Source of the DNA: an uncultured Rickettsiales bacterium
GTDB taxonomy: Bacteria; Pseudomonadota; Alphaproteobacteria; Rs-D84
DNA length: 42,027 nt
Reading direction: 5' to 3'
Assembly (NCBI GenBank): GCA_900550565.1
Contig: URSG01000008.1
Span: 1-42,027 of the forward strand
Part shown: piece after piece, positions 15,438 through 25,133 of the stretch
How the letters are laid out: each line of letters starts with the position of its first letter
Position numbering within the stretch: the stretch's first letter is position 1
Notes under the pieces: model-generated
What the model saw: the letters and a program-made list of their open reading frames with translations, nothing else
The model's database searches: none
Told to the model about the DNA's origin: nothing
Position numbers and translations under genes: made by a program

Positions 15438-17363
15438 TTATACGCACTGTTTTAACACAGTGTATATTTGTCCCAAATCGGTTTTGCGCAACGCAGCAAT
15501 CACCTTGTCAGCGTTATCTGTGTTCTGGGCACCAGTCAACACTTTGTCAAAACTGCGCACGAATTGGGTTGCCTGGGAACGAAATACCGTGTCTGATTTC
15601 AGCATATCGCGCACCTGTTTTTTGTCTGCTGCACCCATCATTTTTGCCAGCCACTTAGAGAATATGCTTTTGTCCCCAGCGTGATATTTTTTCCAAACGA
15701 CGTCTGGGATTTCTGCGCCGGTCGCCCGTGTTAAATCCAGTGATTGTTCGTGCATTTTTTCAAATGTCCGTTCGGCCTGTTTCAAGAAATCAGACGCACT
15801 GACGCGGCCGTATGTCGGCGTGCTGGGCGCGCCCATTGCGTCCATTGGCGCAGTTGCGCGCGCAACCATCATTTGTTTATTCAGTGTCTGCATTGTATTG
15901 ACCGCCTTGGCATAGTCAGACATTAAATCAATCATCTGTTGACGCGATTGTCCGGCCAGGTCTTCTAATTTTATCGCAGAATCAGAAATTGTATTTGTTG
16001 ATTCAGACACCGTCGTCTTCATCAGATTTATTTTTTCGGTCAACGATGCGACAATCTGTTGCAGCCGTTCGCCGGCATCAACAGAACCCTGTGACAAATC
16101 GGGCAGGGCCGAATAATACTTTTCAATCAGTTCTGACAGCGGTTGTAATTGCGCGGTCGTTTCAGCCGACATCTTTATCAGATTTGCCGACTGACCAGAC
16201 AGTTGCGTGTGCGCCGTATTCATTTCTATCAATGTTTCGCGAACACCTGTCGCCATTGCCTTGACGGATTCAGAAAATGCGTTTGCCGACGTCTTGGTAT
16301 TTTCCAGCGTCACATTTGCAACGCCCGACACGGTCTTTAATTCAGATACAACTGCGGTTGCAAATTCTTTGATTTCACTGTTAAAGCGATTGGTCAATGT
16401 GGCCAATTCATTGGATATTCCACGAACAGAATTTTCTGTGTTGCCGGCAGTTTCCATTAATGTTTCAACCGCCGCACTTAACTTGCGCACCTGTTTATCA
16501 ATAGATGATTCTGCCAGACGAACCTGGCCCCCGACGACGTTTGCCGTATTAGACAACGAATTCATTTGTGCGGTCAGTTGCTTTTTTGACTGTTTGCTGA
16601 ACGCGTCCATTTTATTCAGGTGCGAATCCAATAATTTGTCATTATCAGACATCAGTGTTTCGTAATTTGCCGCCGATGTCTTTACGTTTTCAAAACCATC
16701 TGCGGTTGACCGTGCCAATTCGGCCAGTTTGTTTTGCAATTCTTCGGTCTGGGCGGCCAGGTTTGTCATCTGTTCTTGGTTGGTGTCAAACCCAGATTTC
16801 AGATTTTGCCCCAGGGTGTCACTGTGTGCGTTCCACTGGTCAATTTGGTTGTTTATCTCTGTGGCGCGCGCGGTTGCATCTTGTGTTGTTTTATCAATTT
16901 CTGCCAACAATTCGTTGATTGTATTGTTAAATTTGTCGGCCGCATTTTGCACATCTGACCAGCCGCCAGATGTGACAACGCCTTGCAGGCCCGAAACAGT
17001 ATTGTCCAAACGTTGGGACATAACGGCGATTTTTTTAGTTGCCTCGTCCGCCAATTCAACCAGTCGGTTGTTTTGTTCGGTCAGTTCTGATTTTAATGTG
17101 TTGGCCGCTGCGATTTGGGTTGCCAGCGTGTCGTGCATCGTCTGAAAACACGCGTCTATTTTAGATATTTCACCGGCCAGAATTTTTTGCAAAACACGCG
17201 ACGCATCGGCAATTTTGGCGCGTTCCGGCTGGGTCATCAGCAATAACAGCGATTCCATTGTCCGCTGGGAACGGCGCGATATAAAGAATAACGCAATCAA
17301 CATAATAAACAGCAATCCGCCCAGCACACCGCCACCGATTAAAAACATTTGTGAAATATCCAT
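15438..17363 (-). CDS. Single-span membrane protein with long coiled-coil domain
   Basis: The protein is 641 aa when started at ATG 17363, which has GGGAG at 7 nt; a GTG two codons upstream has almost no spacing. Residues about 8-32 are one hydrophobic span (LIGGGVLGGLLFIMLIALFFI) followed by RR, so the body is cytoplasmic if the usual positive-inside rule holds. Residues about 60-470 are Ala/Gln/Thr/Asn-rich heptad-type sequence resembling chemoreceptor signalling helices or RmuC/apolipoprotein-like coils. The C-terminal 130 residues (from about GRVSASDFLKQAERTFEK) look like a compact helical domain. I recognise no named family and no conserved methyl-accepting hairpin tip. A role in envelope organisation or chromosome handling is possible but not shown. 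Confidence 0.8.
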   Translation of the reverse strand: MDISQMFLIGGGVLGGLLFIMLIALFFISRRSQRTMESLLLLMTQPERAKIADASRVLQKILAGEISKIDACFQTMHDTLATQIAAANTLKSELTEQNNRLVELADEATKKIAVMSQRLDNTVSGLQGVVTSGGWSDVQNAADKFNNTINELLAEIDKTTQDATARATEINNQIDQWNAHSDTLGQNLKSGFDTNQEQMTNLAAQTEELQNKLAELARSTADGFENVKTSAANYETLMSDNDKLLDSHLNKMDAFSKQSKKQLTAQMNSLSNTANVVGGQVRLAESSIDKQVRKLSAAVETLMETAGNTENSVRGISNELATLTNRFNSEIKEFATAVVSELKTVSGVANVTLENTKTSANAFSESVKAMATGVRETLIEMNTAHTQLSGQSANLIKMSAETTAQLQPLSELIEKYYSALPDLSQGSVDAGERLQQIVASLTEKINLMKTTVSESTNTISDSAIKLEDLAGQSRQQMIDLMSDYAKAVNTMQTLNKQMMVARATAPMDAMGAPSTPTYGRVSASDFLKQAERTFEKMHEQSLDLTRATGAEIPDVVWKKYHAGDKSIFSKWLAKMMGAADKKQVRDMLKSDTVFRSQATQFVRSFDKVLTGAQNTDNADKVIAALRKTDLGQIYTVLKQCV

Positions 17364-17444
17364 ATCCACTCTCCCGATTATTTATATATTCTTGCAGAAC
17401 ACTGAAATTTATACTAAAATTTATACAATAAAGCAAGGTTATAA

Positions 17445-20057
17445 ATGGGACAAAAACGAATACTTTCACCACAACAAGATATAGCCGCAAATCCAATGGA
17501 AAACGTATGGGTCCAGGCAAATGCCGGCACCGGAAAAACCAGTGTTCTGGTCCAACGATTGCTGCGAATTTTATTTCGCACAAAATCGGTTGATGCGACT
17601 GGTGTTTTATGCCTGACATATACTAATGCCGGGGCGGGGGAAATGCGCAACAGAATATTGACCGCGTTGCGTGATTGGGCAATGGCCAGTGACCAAGAAT
17701 TGTCTGATATGCTGTCGGGGATATGCGAAAATCCCGTCCCAACAGATGATGATATTGCGCGCGCGCGCGCAATATTCTTTACCTATATTGATAACCCTGA
17801 AATATTAAAAATAAAAACCATACACGGTTTTTGCGAAGAGATTTTACATCGTTTTCCACTGGAAGCAGGCCTGTCGCCATCGTGGACACTGGTTTCTGAT
17901 ATGACGCAACGCGTATTGTTGCAAGATGCGTTTGATAAAATGATAAAGTCATCTGGCGACGCGCGAACAAACGACGCGTTTTCGCATATTGTGGGACGCA
18001 TATCTGAAACATCACTTGATGACCTGTTAAAGATGTTGAGTGCGCAATACAAATCGTTTTTTGGGATAAAGAACGTTGATAACTATCGCAAATACTTCAT
18101 TGATACGATTGCGAATTTTTTAAATCTGTCCACGCCAGTCCAAAATGAAGTTTCGCCCAAAACACTGCAAAATATCGTTGATTTGGCCCAGGCAGACGCA
18201 AATGCTGCAAAAACACCGGCAAAGTATATACTAAAAATTATCAACAACACAAAACAGTATATTGATAAAACGATAGATTTTCACGAATACAAAAGTGCGT
18301 ACTTAAATGCCGACGGGCGCAAGAATCCGAACGTTATAAAAAAAGAATACCTGGTCGCTGAACAAGACCGTGTTTATCGTCTGAATCAATTTTATGCAAA
18401 CCAGACTGTGTTTGATGACACGGTTGCATTGTTTGATTTATCCGCCGCGTTTGTGCAATCATATTCTAAATTAAAACAAGCGCACAACGTCCTGGACTTT
18501 GACGATTTGATTTTATACACGCGCAAACTGTTTTTACAACCCGATGTAATGGGCTGGGTATTGTCACAACTGAATGTATCGTTGTCCCATATTCTGGTGG
18601 ACGAGGCACAGGACACCAGTCCTGTGCAATGGGATATATTGCGCTTGTTGGCCGGCGATTTCTTTACAGACGGTGACACGGCCACACAACAGCACTCGTT
18701 ATTTGTTGTTGGCGACACAAAACAATCTATCTATGGATTTCAGGGCGCAGACCCACGTGCATTTGCCGCCAGTCGTGATGATATTGCCGCGCAAATTGCG
18801 CAAAATATGCGAACCATACGCGAAGTGCCGTTGGCGCAAAGCTTTCGTTCGCTGTCGGCGATTTTAAACACTGTGGACACTTTTTTCAACGATCCGCAAC
18901 TGGTTGATATGACCGGTTTTGCAAATAATCCGCACAAATGTTTTCGCAACGCGCCGTCTGGCGTTGTTGAATTGCATAAATTGATTTCAAAACAAAATGA
19001 CGAAATTGATTTGGGCGAATATATAAAAACAATCGCAGACAAAATAAAATCATTGATTGATTCTGGAAATTATGCACCAAAAGAAATAATGGCGCTGGTG
19101 CAAAACCGTGCGCCAATGGCCGCGCCGCTAATCAAAGAACTGAAACGTCGCAACATTGATGTCGCAGGCAGCGACCGAATTATTTTACCAGAATATCCGG
19201 CCGTGCGTGATTTGATGAACCTGGTCAGATTCTGCATAGACACAACCGACGATTATAGTTTATGTTGTGTGTTAAAAAGTCCGATTTTTCGTTTGAACGA
19301 AGATGATATTTTTAATATCTGTAAAATACGAAATGATGAAAACAAGGCAAAAAAATCGGCAAATTCTGAATTTGTTCCAACAACTGTTTTTGATGTTTTA
19401 TCACGCACCCAGCCAGATATTTATTCGCGCCTGGGCCAGTTTGTTGCAATGGCACAACAACTGTCGCCATATACATTTTTTGCACGTGTGTTATCCGACG
19501 GCGTGCGCGAAAGTATGATTGCCGCACTGGGGGGTCAGGTCATTGACCCACTGGAAGAATTTATGACAATATGTCTGGCGTATGAACGAACCAATCCGGG
19601 AACGTTGCGCCACTTTCTGAAATGGTTTATCACCGGTGGCAGTCAAATAAAACGCGATATGGACGCGGCAAACGGCGTTCGCATTGTCACCGTTCACAGC
19701 AGCAAGGGTCTGGAAGCGCGCGTCGTATTTCTGATTGATACTGTGCGAACACCAAAATCAGAAAAGATTTTGCCTGTGCCGGGGGCTGATGTGTCGCATT
19801 TCCCAGGTGCGTGGCTGTGGACACCACGCGGTGATGTGTCTGCGTCGCGTGATATGGCGGCTGCCGCGTTGAGCCGTGTCCGCATTGCAGAATATTATCG
19901 TTTGTTATATGTTGCAATGACGCGCGCACGCGACGAACTGTATATCTATGGATTTACACAAAACAAAAATGCCAACGATATCGCCTGGCACAGCCAACTG
20001 TGGCGCGTTCTGGCAAAAGACAACCCCGACACAGACGTAATCAGGATTACAAAATGA
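17445..20057 (+). CDS. addA: AddA-type UvrD helicase, helicase portion
   Basis: The 870-aa superfamily 1 helicase corresponds to the helicase part of the AddAB recombination nuclease that processes DNA double-strand ends. Walker A is ANAGTGKT (25-32). Other motifs are LTYTNAGAGEM, IKTIHGFCEEIL, the Walker B VDEAQDTSPVQW (about 385), VVGDTKQSIYGFQGADP, IVTVHSSKGLEARVV, and the C-terminal LLYVAMTRARDELYIYG. A normal AddA is about 1150 aa with a C-terminal nuclease in the same chain. Here translation stops after the helicase, and the nuclease is a separate overlapping gene (ATGA at 20054-20057). An AAGG ribosome-binding site precedes the start. No addB is in this window; its usual place upstream holds the coiled-coil gene on the other strand. 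Confidence 0.88.
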   Translation: MGQKRILSPQQDIAANPMENVWVQANAGTGKTSVLVQRLLRILFRTKSVDATGVLCLTYTNAGAGEMRNRILTALRDWAMASDQELSDMLSGICENPVPTDDDIARARAIFFTYIDNPEILKIKTIHGFCEEILHRFPLEAGLSPSWTLVSDMTQRVLLQDAFDKMIKSSGDARTNDAFSHIVGRISETSLDDLLKMLSAQYKSFFGIKNVDNYRKYFIDTIANFLNLSTPVQNEVSPKTLQNIVDLAQADANAAKTPAKYILKIINNTKQYIDKTIDFHEYKSAYLNADGRKNPNVIKKEYLVAEQDRVYRLNQFYANQTVFDDTVALFDLSAAFVQSYSKLKQAHNVLDFDDLILYTRKLFLQPDVMGWVLSQLNVSLSHILVDEAQDTSPVQWDILRLLAGDFFTDGDTATQQHSLFVVGDTKQSIYGFQGADPRAFAASRDDIAAQIAQNMRTIREVPLAQSFRSLSAILNTVDTFFNDPQLVDMTGFANNPHKCFRNAPSGVVELHKLISKQNDEIDLGEYIKTIADKIKSLIDSGNYAPKEIMALVQNRAPMAAPLIKELKRRNIDVAGSDRIILPEYPAVRDLMNLVRFCIDTTDDYSLCCVLKSPIFRLNEDDIFNICKIRNDENKAKKSANSEFVPTTVFDVLSRTQPDIYSRLGQFVAMAQQLSPYTFFARVLSDGVRESMIAALGGQVIDPLEEFMTICLAYERTNPGTLRHFLKWFITGGSQIKRDMDAANGVRIVTVHSSKGLEARVVFLIDTVRTPKSEKILPVPGADVSHFPGAWLWTPRGDVSASRDMAAAALSRVRIAEYYRLLYVAMTRARDELYIYGFTQNKNANDIAWHSQLWRVLAKDNPDTDVIRITK

Positions 20058-20500
20058 CAGATACTTTGCGCGATTTATTAAAACAACAAGACGCCACCAA
20101 ATTCGCGACTGAATCCGGGTTGCGCGCACATCGCAATATGCAAATGATTGTTATTGACGACGACATTGCGCGTGGCGACCCAGATATTATTGCAAAAATA
20201 AAATCCCACCCAGAATTATTACCGTTCTTTGTCGTCACCGCCCAGACCGAGGTTCCTGTGGCCGGCATTATTCGGGGCAGGTTTATCAGTCGTCGTATTG
20301 ACCGTATGGTCGCAGACCACGACAAGCACCAGATAATCGTAATGGACTATAAAACCGATGTGTCGCCGGACAAATTTCACGACAAATACTGCGCCCAGAT
20401 TCGTGAATATATGGAATTATTATGCGAAATTTATCCCGGATATGTCGTCAACGCATACATTTTGTGGCTACACGATTTCAGGCTGGAATCCGTGCAATAA
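20054..20500 (+). CDS. AddA nuclease domain as a separate gene
   Basis: The 148-aa protein matches the C-terminal RecB-type nuclease of AddA. The core is RGRFISRRIDRMVADHD then IIVMDYKTD, giving the D and D-x-K catalytic triad of the PD-(D/E)XK fold. It is followed by QIREYMELLCEIYP, corresponding to the QL/Y helix motif. The gene begins at ATG 20054 inside the stop of the helicase gene (ATGA), so it is probably translated by termination-reinitiation and rejoins the helicase as a subunit. The total of 1018 aa is close to a short AddA. The linker between the two halves is shorter than usual. A single-base assembly error could also split a full gene, although the neat ATGA argues for true fission. 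Confidence 0.75.
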   Translation: MTDTLRDLLKQQDATKFATESGLRAHRNMQMIVIDDDIARGDPDIIAKIKSHPELLPFFVVTAQTEVPVAGIIRGRFISRRIDRMVADHDKHQIIVMDYKTDVSPDKFHDKYCAQIREYMELLCEIYPGYVVNAYILWLHDFRLESVQ

Positions 20501-20504
20501 AGCC

Positions 20505-20534
20505 TTGAATTTTTATTAAAAAAACGGCTATAAT
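20505..20534 (+). promoter_or_regulatory. Promoter of recN, leaderless
   Basis: TTGAAT (20505-20510), an 18-nt spacer and TATAAT (20529-20534). Only 6 nt (TTCCGT) separate the -10 from the recN ATG at 20541. Confidence 0.7.
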
Positions 20535-20540
20535 TTCCGT

Positions 20541-22193
20541 ATGCTGATTGGATTAAATATTTCTAATATCGTATTGATTGAAAAACTGAACCTGGAATTC
20601 GGGGCAGGGTTGAACGTGCTGACCGGCGAAACAGGCGCAGGGAAAAGTATTTTGCTGGACGCGTTATCGTTGGCACTGGGGGCGCGTTCTGACACCGGCC
20701 TGGTGCGACACGGTTGCGACAATGCGTCGGTAATTGCCACGTTTGACACAATTCCAGACGCCGTGCGTCCTGTGCTGGACGAGGCAGGAATTGACACCAG
20801 TGACGGTATGTTGATTTTGCGTCGCACATTGGCGTGCGACGGGAAAAGTCGTGCCTGGATAAACGACACGCCTGTATCTGCTAAAACATTAAAACAGGTC
20901 GGGGACGCATTGGTTGAAATTCACGGCCAGTTTGCCAATCACACATTATTAAACCCGGCAACGCACCGCACAACATTGGACGCGTTTGGCGTGGCAAACA
21001 TTGCCGGGTACGCACAATTACTGGGTGATGTGCGCACGGCATACAACGAATATCACGCCGCAGAAAAACGTCAAAACGAACTGAACGAATTGTTGGCACG
21101 TGCAGAATCTGAACGCGAATTTTTGGAACACAACGTTGCCGAATTGCGCGCATTGAACGTGCAACCGGGCGAAGAAGACGAATTGTCTGCGCGTCGCAGT
21201 GCGATGATGAACGCCGAAAAAGACGCCGCCATTTTGGCCGAGGCAAACGAAACATTGGCACCACGTGGAAACTCTGTGGACGCGATGGTATTTTCGGCTG
21301 CGCATATTTTACAGCGTATAAAAACCGAACCGAATCCATACCAGGCCCAGATTGATAAACTGTATGACATTGCCCAAAATTTATCTGATGTGATTGGCGA
21401 ACTGACGCCAAACGAAATCAACACGGACAATATTGACAGCATAGAAGAACGCCTGTTTGCAATCCGCGCAGTGGCGCGCAAACATCGGGTGCCGGCGGAC
21501 GAATTACCAGAAAAACTGAATCAGATGTCTGAGGCATTAAATGCGATTGACAATTCTGATGCAGAATTAAAACGCGTGCGCGCATTGGTCACAGAAAAGA
21601 AAAATACATTTGATGCACTGGCGGCACAACTGACTGAAAAACGCACGGTGGCCGGGGCGCAATTACGCACGGCAATATTGCACGAATTGCCCGACCTGAA
21701 ACTGGGCCAGGCGGACTTTTTATCACAGCGCACAGACGCCGCACCGTCTGGATATGGCGTTGATGATATTGTGTTTATGATAAAAACAAATCCAGGTATG
21801 CCATTTTCACCATTGCACCGTGCGGCGTCTGGTGGGGAATTGGCGCGTTTGATGTTGGCGTTGCGCGTTGTTCTGGCTGGGGCTGACGTTGCACACACGT
21901 TTATTTTTGATGAAATTGACACGGGTATCAGTGGCGCAACCGCCAGTGCGGTTGGATTACGTCTGAACAAACTGGCGACCGCGTCCCAGGCATTGGTTAT
22001 CACACACTCGGCCCAGGTTGCAGGTTTTGCCAATCATCATTTCAAGATAGAAAAAAATGTTATCGCCGACAAAACGACAACATCTGTTCACGAAATTGTT
22101 GGCGACGAACGCCTGAACGAAATTGCGCGAATAATCAGTGGTGCAGAAATAACCCAGGAATCACTGGCAACTGCCCGAACATTAATTCATTAA
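20541..22193 (+). CDS. recN: DNA repair protein RecN
   Basis: The 550-aa SMC-like ATPase is recruited to double-strand breaks and helps hold DNA ends and sister chromatids together. Walker A is GETGAGKS (29-36). The long middle (about 150-370) is coiled coil. The ABC signature ASGGELARLMLALR and Walker B FIFDEIDTGISG are near the C-terminus, followed by the ITHSAQVAGFANHHFKIEK D-loop/H-loop region. Length is normal. It has its own promoter with the -10 only 6 nt from the ATG and no Shine-Dalgarno. It sits beside addA and xseA, forming a repair neighbourhood. A terminator shared with xseA follows. Confidence 0.96.
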   Translation: MLIGLNISNIVLIEKLNLEFGAGLNVLTGETGAGKSILLDALSLALGARSDTGLVRHGCDNASVIATFDTIPDAVRPVLDEAGIDTSDGMLILRRTLACDGKSRAWINDTPVSAKTLKQVGDALVEIHGQFANHTLLNPATHRTTLDAFGVANIAGYAQLLGDVRTAYNEYHAAEKRQNELNELLARAESEREFLEHNVAELRALNVQPGEEDELSARRSAMMNAEKDAAILAEANETLAPRGNSVDAMVFSAAHILQRIKTEPNPYQAQIDKLYDIAQNLSDVIGELTPNEINTDNIDSIEERLFAIRAVARKHRVPADELPEKLNQMSEALNAIDNSDAELKRVRALVTEKKNTFDALAAQLTEKRTVAGAQLRTAILHELPDLKLGQADFLSQRTDAAPSGYGVDDIVFMIKTNPGMPFSPLHRAASGGELARLMLALRVVLAGADVAHTFIFDEIDTGISGATASAVGLRLNKLATASQALVITHSAQVAGFANHHFKIEKNVIADKTTTSVHEIVGDERLNEIARIISGAEITQESLATARTLIH

Positions 22194-22197
22194 AATT

Positions 22198-22227
22198 AAA
22201 ACAACGCCCGTTTGGGCGTTGTTTTTA
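22198..22227. terminator. Terminator between recN and xseA
   Basis: The hairpin AACGCCC-GTTTG-type (AACGCCCGTTTGGGCGTT) has A and T runs on both sides and serves both convergent genes. Confidence 0.85.
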
Positions 22228-23460
22228 AATCTGGGCTATGCCGTCGGCAAATTCCAGCGACGTAATTCGTGGCGCATCGTTGGCGCAACTGATAATTGCA
22301 CCGTTTGCGTCACGCGCAATCGCGTATCCGCGCGCCAACACGTTTTTATAACTGAGTGATTTTAACATTTGCCCCAAATGTGCCACAGACTGATTCAATG
22401 TCGCCATTTTGTTTTGCAGTATATTCGGAAACGCCGATACAATATCTATTTTTTGATGTGCCGTCGTCAATTTGCCTGTAATGATTATGTTCATTGTCCG
22501 CGTAATATCGTCCAAACGCTGGGCGTGTTCCATAACCATTTGGCGTGGATTTTTAATTGTGATTGCGTCAACGCGTGCCTTGGCATTACCCAGACGTGTT
22601 GTAAAGTTCGCTGAAATGCGATGCCACAAATTATCCAAATCTTGAATCAATGACAGTTTTGTTGGCACAACGGTTTCGGCCGCACCAGTTGGTGTCGGCG
22701 CACGCACGTCTGCGGCAAAATCAATCAACATCCAATCAGGCTCGTGTCCAACCCCAGATATCAGTGGAATCTTGCTGGCCGCGGCGGCACGAACAACGAT
22801 TTCTTCGGAAAACGGCAATAAATCTTCCAGACTGCCACCGCCACGCGCAACAATAATTACATCAACATTATTGGCACGATTAAAATACTCAATGCCAGCG
22901 GCAACTTCGGCCGCGGCGGTCGCGCCCTGGACCGTAGCAGGATACAATATCACACGCACAGGAAAGCGTTCACGCAATCTGTTTTGAATATCCTGGAACG
23001 CAGCCCCAGTTGGACTGGTCACGACGCCGATTGTCTGGGGCAGGCGTGGCAACGGCTTTTTCCGCGATGCGTCAAACAGTCCTTCGGCCGCCAGTTTGCG
23101 TTTGCGTTCTTCTAGCATTTTCAGAATCGCCCCGGCCCCAGCCATTTCAATTTCACTGGCGATAATTTGATAATTACTGCGCGCAGGATATGTTGTAAAG
23201 CGGCCGGTAATAATAACTTCCAATCCGTCGTCCAGTTTAAACGGCAATGGTGTTCCACGCCAAATAATCACAGAAATTGCCGCCCCTGAATCCTTTATCG
23301 TCATATAGATATGCCCAGACGTCGCACGTGTAATCTGGGATAATTCGCCACGAATTTTTATGCGTGGAAACGCGGTTTCAACAACCCCCTTTAATAACGC
23401 AGACGCGTCCGATACACTGAATATAGTATCTGGTTTTACATACGGTTCTGGTTTTTCCAT
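22225..23460 (-). CDS. xseA: Exodeoxyribonuclease VII large subunit
   Basis: The 411-aa catalytic subunit of ExoVII degrades single-stranded DNA from both ends. The N-terminal OB fold (about 15-110) includes FSVSDASALLKGVVE and the GHIYMTIKD strand. The catalytic domain holds TIGVVTSPTGAAFQDI, VDVIIVARGGGSLEDLLPF and PLISGVGHEPDWMLIDFAADVRAPTPTGAAE, all diagnostic. The C-terminal coiled coil is followed by LARGYAIARD, as in family members. The start at 23460 follows a GGGGG ribosome-binding site that overlaps the end of the upstream gene, so it is the last gene of a leftward run. The small subunit xseB is not in the window. Confidence 0.95.
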   Translation of the reverse strand: MEKPEPYVKPDTIFSVSDASALLKGVVETAFPRIKIRGELSQITRATSGHIYMTIKDSGAAISVIIWRGTPLPFKLDDGLEVIITGRFTTYPARSNYQIIASEIEMAGAGAILKMLEERKRKLAAEGLFDASRKKPLPRLPQTIGVVTSPTGAAFQDIQNRLRERFPVRVILYPATVQGATAAAEVAAGIEYFNRANNVDVIIVARGGGSLEDLLPFSEEIVVRAAAASKIPLISGVGHEPDWMLIDFAADVRAPTPTGAAETVVPTKLSLIQDLDNLWHRISANFTTRLGNAKARVDAITIKNPRQMVMEHAQRLDDITRTMNIIITGKLTTAHQKIDIVSAFPNILQNKMATLNQSVAHLGQMLKSLSYKNVLARGYAIARDANGAIISCANDAPRITSLEFADGIAQI

Positions 23461-23474
23461 TGGGACTGTCCCCC

Positions 23475-23966
23475 TTAGCGTTTATCAAGTTCTTGTTTAA
23501 TCTGGCGAATAAATTCGTGTTTGTTTGGTGTGCGCATTTTATCCATCGGACGGTTTATTGGCGTTCCCAATTCATACGGCACGCGCAGGGGTGCAAACTG
23601 GTCCCCGGTTGCGTCAAATGCAATGTCGTTAAATTTATCACGCAGGAATACAACAGGCGCATATTCCCAATCGCCCAGATGAATCGCCGACGGCGTCCAT
23701 ATCTGGTTCCCACCGTATAATTCATAGATACAAATTGACGACAGGGCGCAGAATCCCTTGGGGTATGGGGTAAAGCCCAGAAATTGCATATCGCCAACAT
23801 ATTTATCGCGGAACAAATGATCCTTGTATTTATTACGCAAGACATACGCAATATCATACAACGTATATTTTGCGTCAAATTTATCCAGCAATAATCTGTC
23901 CAGTTGTGACGCACGTTCCAGCACTTTGCGCGTGGCTGCGTCATAAGATTTTATATATTCGTTCAT
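23475..23966 (-). CDS. Unknown cytoplasmic protein
   Basis: The 163-aa protein has no signal peptide or membrane span. It begins MNEYIKSYDAATRKVLERAS and contains aromatic-rich stretches (FLGFTPYPKGFCALSSICIYELYGG) and a Lys-rich end. The SICIYELYGGNQIW and WTPSAIHLGDWEYAPVVF segments look like a compact enzyme or binding fold, but I recognise no family. The ATG at 23966 was chosen because a strong promoter places the transcript start at that codon; a TTG at 24002 that would abut the tsaD stop has no support. It lies between tsaD and xseA. Confidence 0.65.
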   Translation of the reverse strand: MNEYIKSYDAATRKVLERASQLDRLLLDKFDAKYTLYDIAYVLRNKYKDHLFRDKYVGDMQFLGFTPYPKGFCALSSICIYELYGGNQIWTPSAIHLGDWEYAPVVFLRDKFNDIAFDATGDQFAPLRVPYELGTPINRPMDKMRTPNKHEFIRQIKQELDKR

Positions 23967-23973
23967 AACTGAA

Positions 23974-24002
23974 ATTATACCACAAATGCCCCAAATGCAC
24001 AA
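23974..24002 (-). promoter_or_regulatory. Internal promoter, leaderless
   Basis: TTGTGC (24002-23997), a 17-nt spacer and TATAAT (23979-23974) lie on the minus strand. The ATG at 23966 is 7 nt past the -10. The -35 touches the end of tsaD. Confidence 0.65.
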
Positions 24003-25133
24003 TTATAATTCCGTCAATGGCCAACGTGGACGCGGTGCGATTGGTTCGTGAACAATGCGCCCCAGACGATAGTTTTCAATTCCTGCCCATGCAATCATTG
24101 CGCCATTGTCTGTGCATAAATTCATCGGTGGCGCAGCAAATACCATATCGCAACGCGCAGCTAATTTTTCCATTGCTGTTCGTATTGCGCTGTTCTTGGC
24201 AACACCACCTGCGACAACCAGTGTCTTTGGTGCCGCTGCAACAACGCGTGCGTCGTCCATCGCATTGTTCAATCGGTTTATAATACAGTCCACAACCGCC
24301 GCCTGGAAAGACGCGCAAAAATCGTTGATAAATTCATCACTGTGTGGGCCAGAATTGCGTTCCAGAAATGTTCGTGCCGCGGTTTTTATGCCGCTGAACG
24401 AAAAATCACAGCCCGGTTTATCGCACAGCGGACGCGGAAATGCAAACGCACGTGGATTTCCCAACTTTGCGTGATTGTCCACGATTGGACCGCCTGGATA
24501 CCCCAGACCCAACATCTTGGAAACTTTGTCAAAGGCTTCGCCAGCACTGTCGTCCAGTGTTTGTCCAATCAATTCATATTGTCCAACGCCACGCACCAAC
24601 AGTATCTGGCAATGACCGCCAGACGCCAACATCAATAAATACGGAAATTCCACAGACACCGCGCCGTCTGCGCCATTTGCCGCCGCCGCGTGCAGACGCG
24701 GAACCAACGCGTGTCCTTCCAGATGATTGACCGCAACCAATGGTTTGCCCGTTGACTGGGCAATACCTGTCGCCGCCATCCAGCCAACTAAAACCCCACC
24801 AATCAACCCCGGCCCAGCGGTCGCCGCAACAACGTCAATGTCATCTATGGTTTTGCCGGCGGTTTTCAATGTCTGGGCGATAACCTGGTCAATCGCCAAG
24901 ATGTGTGCGCGCGCCGCCAATTCCGGCACGACGCCACCGTATTTTTGGTGTTCTGGAATTTGGGAATAAATTATATGCGACAATATATTGCGGTTTGAAT
25001 CAACAATCGCCGCCGATGTTTCATCGCACGACGATTCAATTCCCAAACACAGCACAGGGCGCGTCGCGGCGCACTCTGGCGCGGTGCCTGATAGTTTTCC
25101 CATATCCATACGAATTAAATTTTCATCACTCAT
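24003..25133 (-). CDS. tsaD: tRNA threonylcarbamoyladenosine synthesis protein TsaD
   Basis: The 376-aa protein transfers the threonylcarbamoyl group to A37 of ANN-decoding tRNAs with TsaB and TsaE. Family signatures are LGIESSCDETSAAIV, the metal-binding HLEGH motif, LMLASGGHCQ, and the C-terminal NGAMIAWAG. The N-terminus is about 27 residues longer than usual before the first strand. This start is supported by a 4-nt ATGA overlap with the upstream gene, but a downstream start cannot be excluded. It is the third or fourth gene of a leftward operon with envelope proteins upstream. Confidence 0.95.
   Translation of the reverse strand: MSDENLIRMDMGKLSGTAPECAATRPVLCLGIESSCDETSAAIVDSNRNILSHIIYSQIPEHQKYGGVVPELAARAHILAIDQVIAQTLKTAGKTIDDIDVVAATAGPGLIGGVLVGWMAATGIAQSTGKPLVAVNHLEGHALVPRLHAAAANGADGAVSVEFPYLLMLASGGHCQILLVRGVGQYELIGQTLDDSAGEAFDKVSKMLGLGYPGGPIVDNHAKLGNPRAFAFPRPLCDKPGCDFSFSGIKTAARTFLERNSGPHSDEFINDFCASFQAAVVDCIINRLNNAMDDARVVAAAPKTLVVAGGVAKNSAIRTAMEKLAARCDMVFAAPPMNLCTDNGAMIAWAGIENYRLGRIVHEPIAPRPRWPLTEL

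Noticed and set aside
20000..20057. Upstream extension of the nuclease frame into the helicase gene
   Set aside because: The ATG at 20054 overlapping the stop gives a standard coupled start. Residues before it do not resemble AddA.
23967..24002. Extended start of the 163-aa unknown protein at TTG 24002
   Set aside because: A strong promoter sits inside this stretch, and the extension is Cys/Ile-rich and unlike the rest of the protein.
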